64,000 bases of DNA from Paraburkholderia acidisoli (GCF_009789675.1 NZ_CP046915.1:868001-932000), one strand, 5' to 3'; positions 1-9,875 are shown, counted from the first letter of the stretch. The notes: generated from the sequence alone by a model not told the origin. A program made the numbers and translations.

Positions 1-662
1 ACGTCGGCGAGCCCGTAGAAGCTCCAGCGAAAGCCGCTGATCAGATACACGATCGGATTGAGCAGCGTGATCGCGCGCCACGCGGGCGGCAGCATGTCGA
101 CGGAATAGAAGCTGCCGCCGAGGAACGTGAGCGGCGTGATGATGAGGAGCGGCACGATCTGCAGCTTCTCGAAGTTGTCCGCCCAGATGCCGATGATGAA
201 GCCGAGCAGGCTGAACGTGATGGCCGTGAGCAGCAGAAACAGCATCATCCAGAACGGATGCTGGATCTGGATCGGCACGAACAACGCCGAGGTCGCGAGA
301 ATGATGAGGCCCAGAATGACCGACTTGCTCGCCGCCGCGCCCACATAGGCAATGACCGCTTCGAAATACGACACGGGCGCGGACAGCAGCTCGTAGATCG
401 TGCCCGTGAAGCGCGGGAAGTAAATGCCGAACGACGCGTTCGAAATGCTCTGCGAAAGCAGCGAAAGCATGATGAGGCCGGGCACGATGAACGCGCCGTA
501 GCTCACGCCGTTCACTTCCTTGATGCGCGAGCCGATGGCCGAGCCGAACACGATGAAATAGAGCGAGGTCGAAATCACCGGCGCGACGATGCTTTGCATC
601 AGCGTGCGGCGCGTGCGCGCCATTTCGAACCGGTAGATGGCGTTGATAGCGTAAAGATTCAT
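1..662 (-). CDS. ABC-2 type transporter permease (3' end cut by window edge)
   Basis: Inner-membrane subunit of an ABC-2 type exporter. The visible 220 residues begin [20 protein letters not shown] and contain several hydrophobic segments, including one around [23 protein letters not shown]-rich ABC-2 stretch, [17 protein letters not shown], is followed by [14 protein letters not shown] near the window edge, as in DrrB/NodJ-like permeases. About 30-40 C-terminal residues are probably missing. The start codon overlaps the ATPase stop as ATGA (659-662), so the two are translationally coupled. The exported substrate (drug, lipid or polysaccharide) cannot be told from sequence. Confidence 0.88.
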   Translation of the reverse strand, partial: MNLYAINAIYRFEMARTRRTLMQSIVAPVISTSLYFIVFGSAIGSRIKEVNGVSYGAFIVPGLIMLSLLSQSISNASFGIYFPRFTGTIYELLSAPVSYFEAVIAYVGAAASKSVILGLIILATSALFVPIQIQHPFWMMLFLLLTAITFSLLGFIIGIWADNFEKLQIVPLLIITPLTFLGGSFYSVDMLPPAWRAITLLNPIVYLISGFRWSFYGLAD

Positions 663-1636
663 GACGAGGTCACCGGTCCGTTGTCGTTTTGCGTGGCCTT
701 CGCTTCGGCGGCCGCGTCTTTGCCGACGAGGCTCACGAAGATGTCCTCCAGCGAACTCTGACTCGTTTGCAGGTCGGTGAAGCCGATGCCGGCGTCGCTC
801 AGGCTCTTGAGCAACGTGATGATGTCGTTGCGTTCGTTTTCGGCGTCGTAGGTGTAGGTGAGCGCGGTGCCGCCTGCGCCGAGTTCCAGATGCCAGTGCG
901 CTAGCGCGGGCGGAATCGCGCTCAACGGCGCTTCGAGTTGCAGCGTCAACTGCTTGCGGCCGAGCTTGCGCATCAGCGCGTCCTTGCGCTCGACCAGCAT
1001 GATCTCGCCCGCGTTGATCACGCCGATGCGGTCGGCCATTTCCTCGGCTTCGTCGATGTAATGCGTGGTGAGGATGATCGTCACGCCGTTGGCCTTGAGC
1101 CCGCGCACGAGCTTCCACATGTCGCGGCGCAACTCGACGTCCACGCCTGCCGTGGGTTCGTCGAGAAACAGCACCTGCGGCTCGTGCGAGAGCGCCTTGG
1201 CGATCAGCACGCGGCGTTTCATGCCGCCCGAAAGCGTGACGATCTTGCTGTCGCGCTTCTCCCAGAGCGAGAGATCGCGCAGCACGCGCTCGATATAGGC
1301 GGGATTCGCGGGCTTGCCGAACAGGCCGCGGCTGAACGATACGGTCGCCCAGACGGTTTCGAAAGCGTCCGTGGTCAGTTCCTGCGGCACGAGGCCGATC
1401 AGCGAGCGCGCCTTGCGGAAGTCGGTGACGATATCGTGGCCGTCCACGCGCACGCGGCCCTCGCTCGCGTTGACGATGCCGCAGATGATGCTGATGAGCG
1501 TGGTCTTGCCCGCGCCGTTCGGCCCCAGCAACGCGAATATTTCGCCGCGATGGATCTCGAGGCTCACGTTCTTGAGCGCGCGGAATCCCGTAGCGTAGGC
1601 TTTCGAGAGGTTCTCGATGGAGAGGATCGTTTGCAT
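659..1636 (-). CDS. ABC transporter ATP-binding protein (DrrA/NodI-like)
   Basis: Cytoplasmic ATPase that powers export with the permease encoded immediately downstream. Walker [10 protein letters not shown] is at about residues 38-46, the Q-loop region VPQEL near 84, the signature LSGGMKRR at about 136-143, Walker [11 protein letters not shown] at about 156-165 and the switch histidine in [10 protein letters not shown]. The C-terminal region of about 110 residues after the nucleotide-binding fold is typical of DrrA/CcmA-type exporters and brings the length to 325 aa. It ends ATGA-overlapped with the permease. No regulator is adjacent. Confidence 0.92.
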   Translation of the reverse strand: MQTILSIENLSKAYATGFRALKNVSLEIHRGEIFALLGPNGAGKTTLISIICGIVNASEGRVRVDGHDIVTDFRKARSLIGLVPQELTTDAFETVWATVSFSRGLFGKPANPAYIERVLRDLSLWEKRDSKIVTLSGGMKRRVLIAKALSHEPQVLFLDEPTAGVDVELRRDMWKLVRGLKANGVTIILTTHYIDEAEEMADRIGVINAGEIMLVERKDALMRKLGRKQLTLQLEAPLSAIPPALAHWHLELGAGGTALTYTYDAENERNDIITLLKSLSDAGIGFTDLQTSQSSLEDIFVSLVGKDAAAEAKATQNDNGPVTSS

Positions 1637-1732
1637 AGGCGAGACATTAGCAGAAGCCGATGCAATGCATACGGTCGCGCCCCAATCGGGCGTGGATAGC
1701 GGCGAGCGATCAGCGCGGGATGAGCGGCCATG

Positions 1733-1762
1733 AAAAAACCGCTGCGGGTGAGGGCAGCGGTT
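1733..1762 (-). terminator. Intrinsic terminator after the small secreted protein gene
   Basis: A perfect 9-bp stem (1737-1745 pairs with 1754-1762, arm AACCGCTGC) has an 8-nt loop. Read on the minus strand it is followed by six T residues (1738-1733). It lies about 118 bases past the stop codon at 1880 and before the ATPase start at 1636, so it should insulate the exporter operon from upstream transcription. Confidence 0.8.
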
Positions 1763-1879
1763 CTTTCCGGTGGCGCGAGTCGCTAAAACCGGGCGATAAC
1801 AGCCAAAGCTGCCAGGTTCTTTACGCCCGCGCTCGTCGATTTAAATCGCAGAGTCGTTCCTGGTGTTCGATTGCGGTAC

Positions 1880-2161
1880 TTACTGGCCGGACGGCGCTTT
1901 TGTCGAGGGCGTCGCCAGCGTGTTGTTCGTGCCGTACGCCGCCGTGGGCGCGGTGTTCACGCCGTTGGTCAAGGCCGGATTGGGCGAGCCCGTGCCGCTT
2001 TCCGAATTGGCGGCGGCGGGCGTGCCGTAGCCGCTCGTGGTGGTGGCGGCCGCGGCCGGCGAGGTGACGCTCGGCGTGGCCAGCGTATTGTTGCTCTGTG
2101 CATATGCACCGGCCGACAGCGTCAGCGCGGCGGTAGCCACGATCAGGGTTGCCTTGTTCAT
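1880..2161 (-). CDS. Small secreted low-complexity protein (hypothetical)
   Basis: A 93-residue protein with a clear Sec signal peptide: MNKATLIVATAALTLSAGA followed by YAQS, with cleavage likely after AYA. The mature part is rich in Ala, Thr, Ser, Asn, Gly and Pro and contains the segment NNTLATPS twice, near the N-terminus and near the C-terminus. No catalytic motif is visible. I chose the ATG at 2161 because GGAG lies about 6-9 bases upstream; an ATG five codons earlier overlaps that ribosome-binding site. Short periplasmic proteins of this composition are common in Burkholderia and mostly have no assigned function. A terminator follows at 1733-1762. Confidence 0.7.
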   Translation of the reverse strand: MNKATLIVATAALTLSAGAYAQSNNTLATPSVTSPAAAATTTSGYGTPAAANSESGTGSPNPALTNGVNTAPTAAYGTNNTLATPSTKAPSGQ

Positions 2162-2452
2162 GAGTCGCTCCTCCATGTTGGACTGGAATCATTGCGCCAA
2201 CGATCTTTTCGTCGTGTTGATTGCCGATCGAATGACGCCCGGCTTTAAGCCATCCCACATATCGATACCGCGCGAAATCGGGGAATCGGCAGCAGCCAGT
2301 TAATGCCAAGTTTAGAAAAGACGACGCGGATAATTAAGCGCATGGTGCGCAATGGTGAGTTTCCGTTTTTGATATCAAGCGGGCGGCCGAAAGTGTGTCA
2401 CGCAACCTTGCATTGTTCTCGATTCACGGAATGATCGAAGGCGATAAGTGGA

Positions 2453-3175
2453 TCATTGCTGAATAAAGCGCCGCATTTCCACGGTCGTGGGCCGCTCGAA
2501 CATGGCTTCTGGCGGCCCGCTTTCCCATACGCGGCCTTCGTGCATGAACACGACCGTATCGCTCACCGCGCGTGCGAAGCGCATTTCGTGCGTGACCATG
2601 ATGAGCGTCATGTGTTCGCGCGCGAGACTCTCCACCACGCTCAGCACTTCGCCCACGAGTTCGGGATCGAGCGCGGACGTGATCTCGTCGCAGAGCAGGA
2701 CGCTCGGCTTCATCGCCAACGCGCGCGCAATGGCCACGCGTTGCTGCTGACCGCCGGAAAGCTGCTCGGGATACGCGTCGAACTTGTTGCCGAGACCCAC
2801 GCGCTCGAGCATCTGTTGGGCGGTTGCGCGCGCCTCGCTGCGCGAGGTTTTCTTCACCACGGTCTGCGCGAGCATCACGTTTTCGCCCGCCGTGAGATGC
2901 GGGAACAGGTTGTATTGCTGGAACACCATGCCCACTTTCAGGCGTAGCGCGCGCAAGTCGGCGTGCCGCGCATCGACATGTTCGCCGTCGATCTCGATCG
3001 AGCCCGCGTCGATGCTTTCGAGTCCGTTGAGCGCGCGCAAGAACGTGCTTTTGCCGGAACCGCTGCGACCGATGATGCTGACGACCTGACCACGCTCCAC
3101 GGTCAGATCGATGCCTTTGAGCACGTGATTTGCGCCGAATTGCTTTTCGACGCCTTGAGTTTTAACGAGCGGCAT
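2453..3175 (-). CDS. Polar amino-acid ABC transporter ATP-binding protein (GlnQ/HisP family)
   Basis: Last gene of a four-gene importer operon (binding protein, two permeases, ATPase). Walker A GRSGSGKST is at about residues 36-44, the Q-loop VFQQYNLFPHLT matches the polar amino-acid family, and the signature LSGGQQQR is followed by Walker B VLLCDEITSALD. The usual DEPTSALD reads DEITSALD here, a conservative oddity. I start at the ATG at 3175 (MPLVKTQ), giving 240 aa, the normal family length. The gene then overlaps the upstream permease by 14 bases. The substrate is probably a polar amino acid or derivative. Confidence 0.9.
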   Translation of the reverse strand: MPLVKTQGVEKQFGANHVLKGIDLTVERGQVVSIIGRSGSGKSTFLRALNGLESIDAGSIEIDGEHVDARHADLRALRLKVGMVFQQYNLFPHLTAGENVMLAQTVVKKTSRSEARATAQQMLERVGLGNKFDAYPEQLSGGQQQRVAIARALAMKPSVLLCDEITSALDPELVGEVLSVVESLAREHMTLIMVTHEMRFARAVSDTVVFMHEGRVWESGPPEAMFERPTTVEMRRFIQQ

Positions 3176-3812
3176 GCCATTTCCTTTGCAGCGAACGTGC
3201 ATAGCGCGTGAGCGGATAGCACAAGACGAAATAGATCAGCGCGACGAGTCCGTACACCAGAAACGGCCGGAATGTCGCATTGGTGATTTGCGTGCCCGCT
3301 TTCGTCAATTCGGCGAAACCGATAATCGACACGAGCGCGGTGTCCTTGATCGCCTGCACGCCGAAACCGACCGTCGGCCCGACGGCAATGCGCGCGGCTT
3401 GCGGCAGGATCACGTGACGCAGTTGCTCGAAGTAATTCATCGCGAGGCTCGACGACGCTTCCCACTGGCCGCGGGGGATGGCCTCCACGCAACCGCGCCA
3501 GATCTCCGCGAGATAGGCGCTCGTGAAGAACGTGAGGCCGAGCGTGGCCGCGATCCACGGCGAAACGTCGACACCCACCAACGGCAGGCCGAAGAACACG
3601 ATGAAGAGTTGCAGCAGCAGCGGCGTGCCCTGAAACACCTCGATATACACGCGTACGAGCGCACGCAGTACGCGCGAGTTCGACACGCGCATCACGAGCA
3701 GCACGAGTCCCACGGCGCCGCCCGCGACGAACGAGACGAGCGAGAGCACGACCGTCCAGCGCGCGGCGAGCAGCAGTCCTTCGAGGATCTGCGCGAAGGT
3801 GAATTCGATCAT
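3162..3812 (-). CDS. Amino-acid ABC transporter permease (HisM/GlnP family)
   Basis: Inner-membrane permease of 216 residues with about five transmembrane helices. It carries the family hallmarks EVFQGTPLLLQLF and FTSAYLAEIWRGCVEAIPRGQ, and the cytoplasmic EAA loop PRGQWEASSSLAMNYFEQ that contacts the ATPase. It begins ATGA-overlapped with the preceding permease (3809-3812) and overlaps the ATPase start by 14 bases, so it is tightly coupled. It presumably pairs with the upstream permease as a heterodimer. Confidence 0.9.
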   Translation of the reverse strand: MIEFTFAQILEGLLLAARWTVVLSLVSFVAGGAVGLVLLVMRVSNSRVLRALVRVYIEVFQGTPLLLQLFIVFFGLPLVGVDVSPWIAATLGLTFFTSAYLAEIWRGCVEAIPRGQWEASSSLAMNYFEQLRHVILPQAARIAVGPTVGFGVQAIKDTALVSIIGFAELTKAGTQITNATFRPFLVYGLVALIYFVLCYPLTRYARSLQRKWHAAR

Positions 3813-4486
3813 CGCGCACCTCGCAGATTGCGTGCGAACAGACGGCGTCCGGCCGCGTTGAGCGCGGCGCGCAGCACGAGCGCCATCGCCAGATAAATGC
3901 CCGCGATCAGGAAGTACGTTTCGAACGCGCGGAAGTTGCGCGACTGCACGTAGCTCGCCGCGTAGGTGAGGTCGGCGACGGAGATCTGCGAGACCACGGC
4001 CGAGCCGAGCATGGTGATGACGATCTGGCTCGTGAGCGCGGGAAAGACCTTCGCGAACGCCTGCGGCAGCAGCACGTGCAGGAAGGTCTCGCGACGCGAC
4101 AGCGCGAGCGCGGCGGCGGCTTCGTGGTGGCCGCGCGGCACGGCGTCGATACCCGAGCGCAAGATTTCCACGGCGTATGCACCAAGATTGAGCGTCATGG
4201 CGAGCACGGCCGCCGTGTATTCGCCGATATGCACGCCGAGCGCGGGCAAGCCGAAGAACACGAAGAACAGTTGCACGAGAAACGGCGTGTTGCGGACCGC
4301 TTCCACATAAGCGTGAACGATCGCGCGCGCCGTCGCGTGGCGGCTCTGGTACGTGGCGGCGCCCGCCACGCCGAGGCTCACGCCGAGCACCGTGGACGCC
4401 GCGGTGAGCGCGAGCGTGACGGCCGCGCCGGACGCGAACATGCCGCTATAGGCGGCGAGGTCGCCGAACTGAAGCTGATAGCTCAT
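3809..4486 (-). CDS. Amino-acid ABC transporter permease (HisQ/GlnP family)
   Basis: Second permease of the importer, 225 residues from the ATG at 4486 (MSYQLQFGDLAAYSG). Motifs are AVRNTPFLVQLFFVFFGLP and TLNLGAYAVEILRSGIDAVP, then the EAA-type loop PRGHHEAAAALALSRRE. The frame is open much further upstream, but that stretch is Arg-rich and unlike the family, so I shortened it. The gene follows the binding-protein gene after about 106 bases and overlaps the next permease as ATGA. Confidence 0.88.
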   Translation of the reverse strand: MSYQLQFGDLAAYSGMFASGAAVTLALTAASTVLGVSLGVAGAATYQSRHATARAIVHAYVEAVRNTPFLVQLFFVFFGLPALGVHIGEYTAAVLAMTLNLGAYAVEILRSGIDAVPRGHHEAAAALALSRRETFLHVLLPQAFAKVFPALTSQIVITMLGSAVVSQISVADLTYAASYVQSRNFRAFETYFLIAGIYLAMALVLRAALNAAGRRLFARNLRGAR

Positions 4487-4592
4487 GAACGAAAAGAGAA
4501 GGCACGCGGTGAAAGCGCGCGCCGCGTGAGGCGGCGCGAGTGATCGGCAATCGATGCGAGGCCGGTCGGCGTTGCATCGACGAAAGGCTGCG

Positions 4593-5399
4593 TCAGAGAC
4601 CGGCCGGCAGCGGCTGGCCGAACCACTTCTTCGACATCGCCTGGAGCGAGCCGTCCTTCTTCGCCTGGTCAATGGTGGCGTTGACCTTGGCGAGCAGTTG
4701 CGGCTCGTTCTTGTCGAGCCCGACGAAGCACGGCGAATCCTTGATGATGAACTTCATCTGCGGCTCGCGCGGCGGATGTTTCGCGAGAATGGCCGCCGCG
4801 ACGATGTTGCCCGCCGCGATCAACTGCACCTGGCCCGAGAGAAACGCCTGGATGGTGGCGTTGTTGTCGTCGAAACGGCGAATGGTCGCGTTGGGCGCCA
4901 TGTTGGTGAGCGCGACTTCCTCGAGCGCGCCGCGTGTCGCGCCGACGGTCTTGCCGGTGAGATCGGCGGGACTGCCGACCTTGACGTCGGCGGGACCGAA
5001 CACGCCCTGGAAGTACGGCGCGTAGGCGGCCGAAAAGTCGATGACCTTCTCGCGATCGGGCGTTTTGCCGAGCGACGAAATCACGAGGTCGACCTTGTCG
5101 GTTTGCAGATACGGAATGCGGTTCGCGCTGTTCACGGGCACGAGTTGCAGCTTCACTTTCATCGACTTCGCGAGCAGCGCGGCCATGTCGATGTCGTAAC
5201 CCTGCGGCTGCATGTCGGGGCCGACCGCGCCGAACGGCGGGTAGTCCTCGGGCACCGCCACGCGCAGCGTGCCGCGCTTCTGGATGGCGTCGAGCGCGTC
5301 GGCGTGGGCGGCTTGCGCAGCGAACAGCGTGAGCAGGGGCGCGGCGAGCAGCGCGGCGAGCGCGCGGCGGCGCGGCGAAAAGGTCGATTCGAAAGCCAT
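4593..5399 (-). CDS. Amino-acid ABC transporter substrate-binding protein
   Basis: Periplasmic binding protein of the SBP_bac_3 family, 268 residues. The N-terminus carries a signal peptide with an RRR stretch before the hydrophobic core (LAALLAAPLLTLFAAQAAHA), probably cut after AHA. The mature domain starts with the family pattern GTLRVAVPEDYPPFGAVG, followed by GYDIDMAALLAKSM and VDLVISSLGKTPDREKVIDF. It is the first gene of the importer operon. A perfect 12-bp palindrome (CGTTCGCGAACG, 5434-5445) sits about 35 bases upstream of the start and may be regulatory. Which amino acid is bound is not clear. Confidence 0.9.
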   Translation of the reverse strand: MAFESTFSPRRRALAALLAAPLLTLFAAQAAHADALDAIQKRGTLRVAVPEDYPPFGAVGPDMQPQGYDIDMAALLAKSMKVKLQLVPVNSANRIPYLQTDKVDLVISSLGKTPDREKVIDFSAAYAPYFQGVFGPADVKVGSPADLTGKTVGATRGALEEVALTNMAPNATIRRFDDNNATIQAFLSGQVQLIAAGNIVAAAILAKHPPREPQMKFIIKDSPCFVGLDKNEPQLLAKVNATIDQAKKDGSLQAMSKKWFGQPLPAGL

Positions 5400-5433
5400 C
5401 TGGGTTCCCCGGAGAGTGACAGGCGCGATAAGA

Positions 5434-5445
5434 CGTTCGCGAACG
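5434..5445. promoter_or_regulatory. 12-bp perfect palindrome upstream of the amino-acid importer operon
   Basis: CGTTCGCGAACG is self-complementary and lies 35-46 bases before the binding-protein start, in the gap shared with the divergent MFS gene. Palindromes of this composition can arise by chance in GC-rich DNA, so I give it low weight. Confidence 0.25.
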
Positions 5446-5676
5446 GAAGCTCTCTAAGCAAGGTGTGCGCCAAGCCTTGTGCAACGGGCAAGAGCGCCCG
5501 AAACGCGAATGACCCCAGCGGCGATTTGCGCGTACCGGAACGCCCGATTCACCAATCTGGTGCGTGAGCGCGCGCCGTATCGGCGAAACGAAAATAGTGC
5601 CGTTACAAGGCCTCGAAACGTGTGCACGCGTTGCCTGCTATCGTCATTCTCGAACCCGAACCGCGTGGGAGCGAGC

Positions 5677-7209
5677 TTGGCCAACCCGAACGTTCTCAAT
5701 CGTGCAGCGCGGCCCGCGCACGCCGTACCGGCGCAGGCCAGCCCGTGCGACGAACTGGTCATTCGCGCGCAGCCCAGCGCCGTCGACCGGCCCTGCCAGC
5801 GCAAACGTCTCGCGCTCGCGGCCACCATTCTGGGCTCGAGCATGGCGTTCATCGACGGCTCGGTGGTCAATGTCGCGTTGCCGTCCATTCAGGGCGAACT
5901 CGGCGCGAGCGTCGCGGGCATGCAGTGGGTCGTCAACGCGTATCTGCTGTTTCTCGGCTCGCTCGTGCTGGTGGGCGGGTCGATGGGCGACAAGCTCGGC
6001 CGCCGCACGGTGTTCATCGCGGGCATCGCGTTATTTACGCTGGCTTCGGCCGCGTGCGGCTTCGCGCCCGGCGTGGGGGCGCTGATCGCGGCGCGCGCCG
6101 TGCAGGGCATTGGCGCGGCGCTGCTCGTGCCCAGCAGTCTGTCGATCATCGGCGCGGTATTCGACGGCGAAGCGCGCGGCCGCGCCATCGGCACCTGGGC
6201 GGGCGTGGGCGCGATCACCTCGGCGGTGGGGCCGGTGGCGGGCGGCTGGCTCGTCGACGCGTTCTCGTGGCGCGCCATCTTCTTTCTCAACGTGCCGCTC
6301 GCGGCGGTGACGATCGCGCTCGCCGTGGCTTCGGTGCCCAACAGTCACAAGTTCGACGCGCCGCAAAAGCTCGACTGGCTTGGTGCGCTGATTGCCGCCG
6401 CCGGGCTGGCCGCGCTCACATTCGGTTTGACGCAGGCTTCGGCGCGCGGCTTCGCGCATGGCTTCGTGCTCGCGCCGATCGGCGGCGGCGTGCTCGTGCT
6501 GGCCGCGTTCGTGGCAATCGAAGCGCGCAGCGCGAACCCGATGATGCCGCTCGACGTGTTCCGCTCGCGCGACTTCAGCGGCGCGAATCTCGTCACGCTG
6601 CTGCTGTATTTCGGGCTGGGCGGCGCGTTGTTCTTTCTGCCTTACACGCTGATCCGCGCGCACGGTTACAGCGCCACCGAGGCGGGCGCGGCGTTGCTGC
6701 CGGTGCCCGTGATCATCGGCGTGCTCTCGCGCTTCACGGGCGGGCTCACGACCCGCTTTGGCGCGCGCGCGTTGCTGACGGTCGGGCCGGCGGTGGCGGG
6801 GCTGGGCTTTGTCTTGCTGGCGATGCCGTTTGCGCGTGGCGATTACTGGGCGGGTTTCTTTCCCGCGCTCGCGGTGCTCGGGTTGGGATTGACGATCACG
6901 GTTGCGCCGCTCACGACCACCGTGATGGGCTCGGTGGCGAGCGACCGGACCGGCGTGGCCTCGGGCATCAACAACGCCGTGGCGCGCGTCGCGAGTCTGC
7001 TGGCGATCGCGGTGCTCGGCATCGTGTTCACGTGGTCGCACGACGCGCGGCTGGCGAGCGGCGCGCTCCGTGGTGTCGCCGCGGAAGGCGATGCGATCGA
7101 GGCGGGGTTGAGGGCGGTGGCGCTGGTTTCGGCGATCTGCGCGTTCGTTGGCGCGGCGGTGGCGGCGGGGACGATTCGGGCGGGGCGGGAGGCGGGCGCG
7201 GAGCCATGA
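5677..7209 (+). CDS. MFS transporter, DHA2 (EmrB/QacA-like) family
   Basis: Predicted 14-helix drug:H+ antiporter in the inner membrane. The conserved start of helix 1 reads [20 protein letters not shown] and contains the D1-type aspartate. Motif A is [12 protein letters not shown] and motif C is [10 protein letters not shown]. The frame is open from 5479, but the first 65 or so codons look non-coding. I place the start at the TTG at 5677, which has GGGAG five bases upstream, giving about 510 aa, close to family size. A GTG at 5665 is an alternative, so the exact N-terminus is uncertain. It is transcribed divergently from the amino-acid importer, and no membrane-fusion partner is adjacent. 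Confidence 0.85.
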   Translation: MANPNVLNRAARPAHAVPAQASPCDELVIRAQPSAVDRPCQRKRLALAATILGSSMAFIDGSVVNVALPSIQGELGASVAGMQWVVNAYLLFLGSLVLVGGSMGDKLGRRTVFIAGIALFTLASAACGFAPGVGALIAARAVQGIGAALLVPSSLSIIGAVFDGEARGRAIGTWAGVGAITSAVGPVAGGWLVDAFSWRAIFFLNVPLAAVTIALAVASVPNSHKFDAPQKLDWLGALIAAAGLAALTFGLTQASARGFAHGFVLAPIGGGVLVLAAFVAIEARSANPMMPLDVFRSRDFSGANLVTLLLYFGLGGALFFLPYTLIRAHGYSATEAGAALLPVPVIIGVLSRFTGGLTTRFGARALLTVGPAVAGLGFVLLAMPFARGDYWAGFFPALAVLGLGLTITVAPLTTTVMGSVASDRTGVASGINNAVARVASLLAIAVLGIVFTWSHDARLASGALRGVAAEGDAIEAGLRAVALVSAICAFVGAAVAAGTIRAGREAGAEP

Positions 7210-7248
7210 CGCGCGCTTCCGGCCCGCGCGAAATCTGCCTCGCTTCGC

Positions 7249-8145
7249 TCAACTCATCCCCACCACCCCCTCCACCAGCGCATCAATCGCACACCGCGTC
7301 TTCAACGGCACATACGGCGTCTTGATCCACACCGCGTGAATCTCTTGCGGCCGCACGCCGCAACGCTCCCGCACCGCAACCAGTTCCCCGCTCGCCATAT
7401 ACCGCGTCAACAGCCAGCACGGAATCTGCACCAGACCCAGGCCCGCCACACCTGCGCCGGCGATCGCCTGGATATCGTCGAGACTCAATTTGGGCTCGAT
7501 CTTCAGGTCGTGTTCATCGCCATTCTCATCGCGCATGCGCCAAGGCGAAACGCGGCCATCGCGCGAGTAGGCAATGCCGTGATGCCCCGCGAAATCGTCG
7601 ATGTCGACGGGCATGCCGTGCCGCGCCAGATACGAGGGCGCCGCGGCGATGCTCATGTCCTGCACGCCCAGCGGCCGTGCCGCGAGACTCGTACTGTCGC
7701 GCAATGCGCCGATGCGCACCGCCAGATCGACGTGTTCTTCCACGAGATCCACCATGCGGTCCGTGAACGAAATGTCGATCTGCAACTCGGGGTGCGCGTG
7801 CGCGAGGCGGAACAGCACCGGCGCGACGCATTGATGCCCGAACGCAATCGGCGCGCTCACACGCAAGCGGCCGCGCGGCTCGCGGTGGCCGCTTTCGAGT
7901 TCGACCTCGGCGGCATCGAGTTCGGCGAGCGCGCGTACGCAGCGGTCGTAGTACGCCTGGCCGGCCTCGGTCAGCGTCTGGCTGCGCGTGGTGCGCTGGA
8001 GCAGTCGCGCACCCAGCCGCTGTTCGAGCCGCGCGATCACCTTGCCCACGGCCGAGCGCGTGAGGTTCATGCGTTCGGCGGCCAGCGTGAAGCTGCCCGC
8101 TTCGATCACCTGCACGAAAACGGCAACGCCATCGAGCTTGTCCAT
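7249..8145 (-). CDS. LysR-family transcriptional regulator
   Basis: 298 residues from the ATG at 8145 (MDKLDGVAVFVQVIEAGS). The N-terminal winged helix-turn-helix carries AERMNLTRSAVGKVIARLEQ, followed by RLLQRTTRSQTLTEAG, as in the AaeR/CrgA-like subgroup. The rest is the LysR effector-binding domain (GRLRVSAPIAFGHQCVAPVL). It is divergent from the MFS gene at 8295, with a perfect inverted repeat in the gap at 8192-8212, so it most likely controls that pump and itself. Confidence 0.92.
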   Translation of the reverse strand: MDKLDGVAVFVQVIEAGSFTLAAERMNLTRSAVGKVIARLEQRLGARLLQRTTRSQTLTEAGQAYYDRCVRALAELDAAEVELESGHREPRGRLRVSAPIAFGHQCVAPVLFRLAHAHPELQIDISFTDRMVDLVEEHVDLAVRIGALRDSTSLAARPLGVQDMSIAAAPSYLARHGMPVDIDDFAGHHGIAYSRDGRVSPWRMRDENGDEHDLKIEPKLSLDDIQAIAGAGVAGLGLVQIPCWLLTRYMASGELVAVRERCGVRPQEIHAVWIKTPYVPLKTRCAIDALVEGVVGMS

Positions 8146-8191
8146 TGCATTGGGTCCTGAAAAGAACAATTCACGGGAAAAGTGCGCGCAA

Positions 8192-8212
8192 ATCGGGAAG
8201 GATATTCCCGAT
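8192..8212. promoter_or_regulatory. Inverted repeat in the LysR/MFS divergent promoter region
   Basis: Arms ATCGGGAA (8192-8199) and TTCCCGAT (8205-8212) are perfect complements separated by 5 bases. Their size and place, between a divergent LysR gene and an MFS gene, fit a LysR recognition site. The regulator assignment is inference. Confidence 0.6.
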
Positions 8213-8294
8213 ATAGTACCTCCAACGACGCGTTGCTCTATCCGCCATCGGCGTGCACACCGGTGGATCTCACGACGTCCTTTTCCTCGCGACC

Positions 8295-9875
8295 ATGACT
8301 CCACGCCGCCCCATTCACAACGCCCTCGCGCTCGCAGCGGTCTGCCTCACTTCGCTGATGTTCGGCCTTGAAATCTCGAGCGTGCCGACCGTGCTCTCGA
8401 CGCTCGAAACCGTGCTCCACGCCGACTTTCGGCAGCTGCAATGGATCATGAATGCGTACACGCTGGCCTGCACGACCGTATTGATGGCGACGGGCGCGCT
8501 GGCCGACCGCTTCGGCCGCAAGCGCGTCTACGCGATCAGCATCGTCGCGTTCGCGATCACGTCGCTGCTCTGCGGCGTCGCGCACAGCGCGGCCGTCTTG
8601 ATCGCGAGCCGCTTTCTGCAAGGCCTCGCCGGGGGCGCCATGCTGATCTGCCAGGTGGCCGTGCTCTCGCATCAGTTCCAGGAGCCGGGCGCGCGCAGCA
8701 AGGCGTTCGGCGCGTGGGGCATCGTGTTCGGCATCGGGCTGGGATTCGGGCCGATCGTCGGTGGCCTGATCGTGGCCGTCGCCAGCTGGCAGTGGGTGTT
8801 TCTCGTGCACGCGTGGATTGCGCTCGTCGCGCTCGGTCTCGCGCATGCCGGCGTGCAGGCGTCGCGCGATCCTTCCGCGCAGCGCCTCGACGTGCCCGGC
8901 ATCCTGACGATGTCCGTGGCCACCTTCGGCCTCGTCTTCTTCATCACGCAAGGCCCGGATCTCGGTCTGCGCAGTCCCGCGTCGCTCGGCATCGTCGCGG
9001 CCACGCTGGCGAGCTTCGCCGCGTTCGTCGTCATCGAAAAGCGCAGCGCGGGGCCCATGTTCGACTTTTCCGTGCTGCGCATCCGGCCGTTTTCCGGCGC
9101 GTTGTTCGGGTCGATGGGCATGAACTTCAGCTACTGGCCATTCATGATCTATCTGCCGATTTATTTTCAGGGTGCGCTCGGCTATTCGTCCGTCGCGGCC
9201 GGGTCGGCGCTGCTCGCCTATACGCTGCCAACGCTCGTGGTCCCGCCTTACGCCGAACGGCTGGCGCTGCGCATCGGCGCGCGCCGCGTCATCCCGCTCG
9301 GGCTGTTCATCATCGGCGTGGGCTTCGTGCTGATGAAGTTCGGCGCCGGCGCGTCGCACGCGAGCTGGCTCACGATGCTGCCCGGCTGCGTGCTCTGCGG
9401 CATCGGGCTCGGCATGACGAACACGCCCGTCACGAACACGGCCACGGGCGCGGTGTCGCCGGACCGCGCCGGCATGGCGTCGGGCATCGACATGAGCGCG
9501 CGGCTCATCAGTCTCGCCATCAACATCGCGCTGATGGGCTTCCTGCTGCTCCAGGGCGTGCTCGCGGCGCTCGCGCGCACTCTGCCCGGCGTAGCGCCTC
9601 ATGCACGCTTGCGTTCGCTCGCGGAGCAGATCGCGGCGGGTTCGTTCGACCGCCTGACGACGAACAACGCCAGCCTGGCCGCAGCCGATCCGCACGGCGC
9701 ACTCGTGCATGCGGCGCTCGTGCACGGCTTCGAGATCGTCATGCTGTATGGCGTGCTGGGCGCGTGGGCACTGGCGCTGTGCAGCGCGCTCGCGTTCGGT
9801 CCGGCCGTGCGTGCGCGTCGTCCCGTGGGCGCGTTGAAGACGTGCGCGAGTGCGTCGAGTTCATCGAGCCAGTAG
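8295..9875 (+). CDS. MFS transporter, DHA2 family
   Basis: A 526-residue predicted 14-helix efflux permease. Helix 1 has MFGLEISSVPTVLSTLE, where the usual helix-1 Asp is replaced by Glu. Motif A is GALADRFGRKRVY and motif C is GIGLGFGPIVGG. I start at the ATG at 8295 (MTPRRPIHNAL); an in-frame ATG 14 codons earlier (8253) cannot be excluded because neither has a strong ribosome-binding site. The gene is divergent from and presumably regulated by the LysR protein at 7249-8145. The substrate is unknown. Confidence 0.88.
   Translation: MTPRRPIHNALALAAVCLTSLMFGLEISSVPTVLSTLETVLHADFRQLQWIMNAYTLACTTVLMATGALADRFGRKRVYAISIVAFAITSLLCGVAHSAAVLIASRFLQGLAGGAMLICQVAVLSHQFQEPGARSKAFGAWGIVFGIGLGFGPIVGGLIVAVASWQWVFLVHAWIALVALGLAHAGVQASRDPSAQRLDVPGILTMSVATFGLVFFITQGPDLGLRSPASLGIVAATLASFAAFVVIEKRSAGPMFDFSVLRIRPFSGALFGSMGMNFSYWPFMIYLPIYFQGALGYSSVAAGSALLAYTLPTLVVPPYAERLALRIGARRVIPLGLFIIGVGFVLMKFGAGASHASWLTMLPGCVLCGIGLGMTNTPVTNTATGAVSPDRAGMASGIDMSARLISLAINIALMGFLLLQGVLAALARTLPGVAPHARLRSLAEQIAAGSFDRLTTNNASLAAADPHGALVHAALVHGFEIVMLYGVLGAWALALCSALAFGPAVRARRPVGALKTCASASSSSSQ

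Noticed and set aside
258..1699. Long open frames on the plus strand opposite the ABC exporter
   Set aside because: They are Arg/Ala/His-rich antisense shadows of the GC-rich ATPase and permease genes, with no family motif. The same applies to the many antisense frames over most other genes.
5479..5676. N-terminal extension of the first MFS carrier
   Set aside because: The extension has no membrane helix or conserved segment and a poor start context; I prefer the start at 5677, while marking it uncertain.
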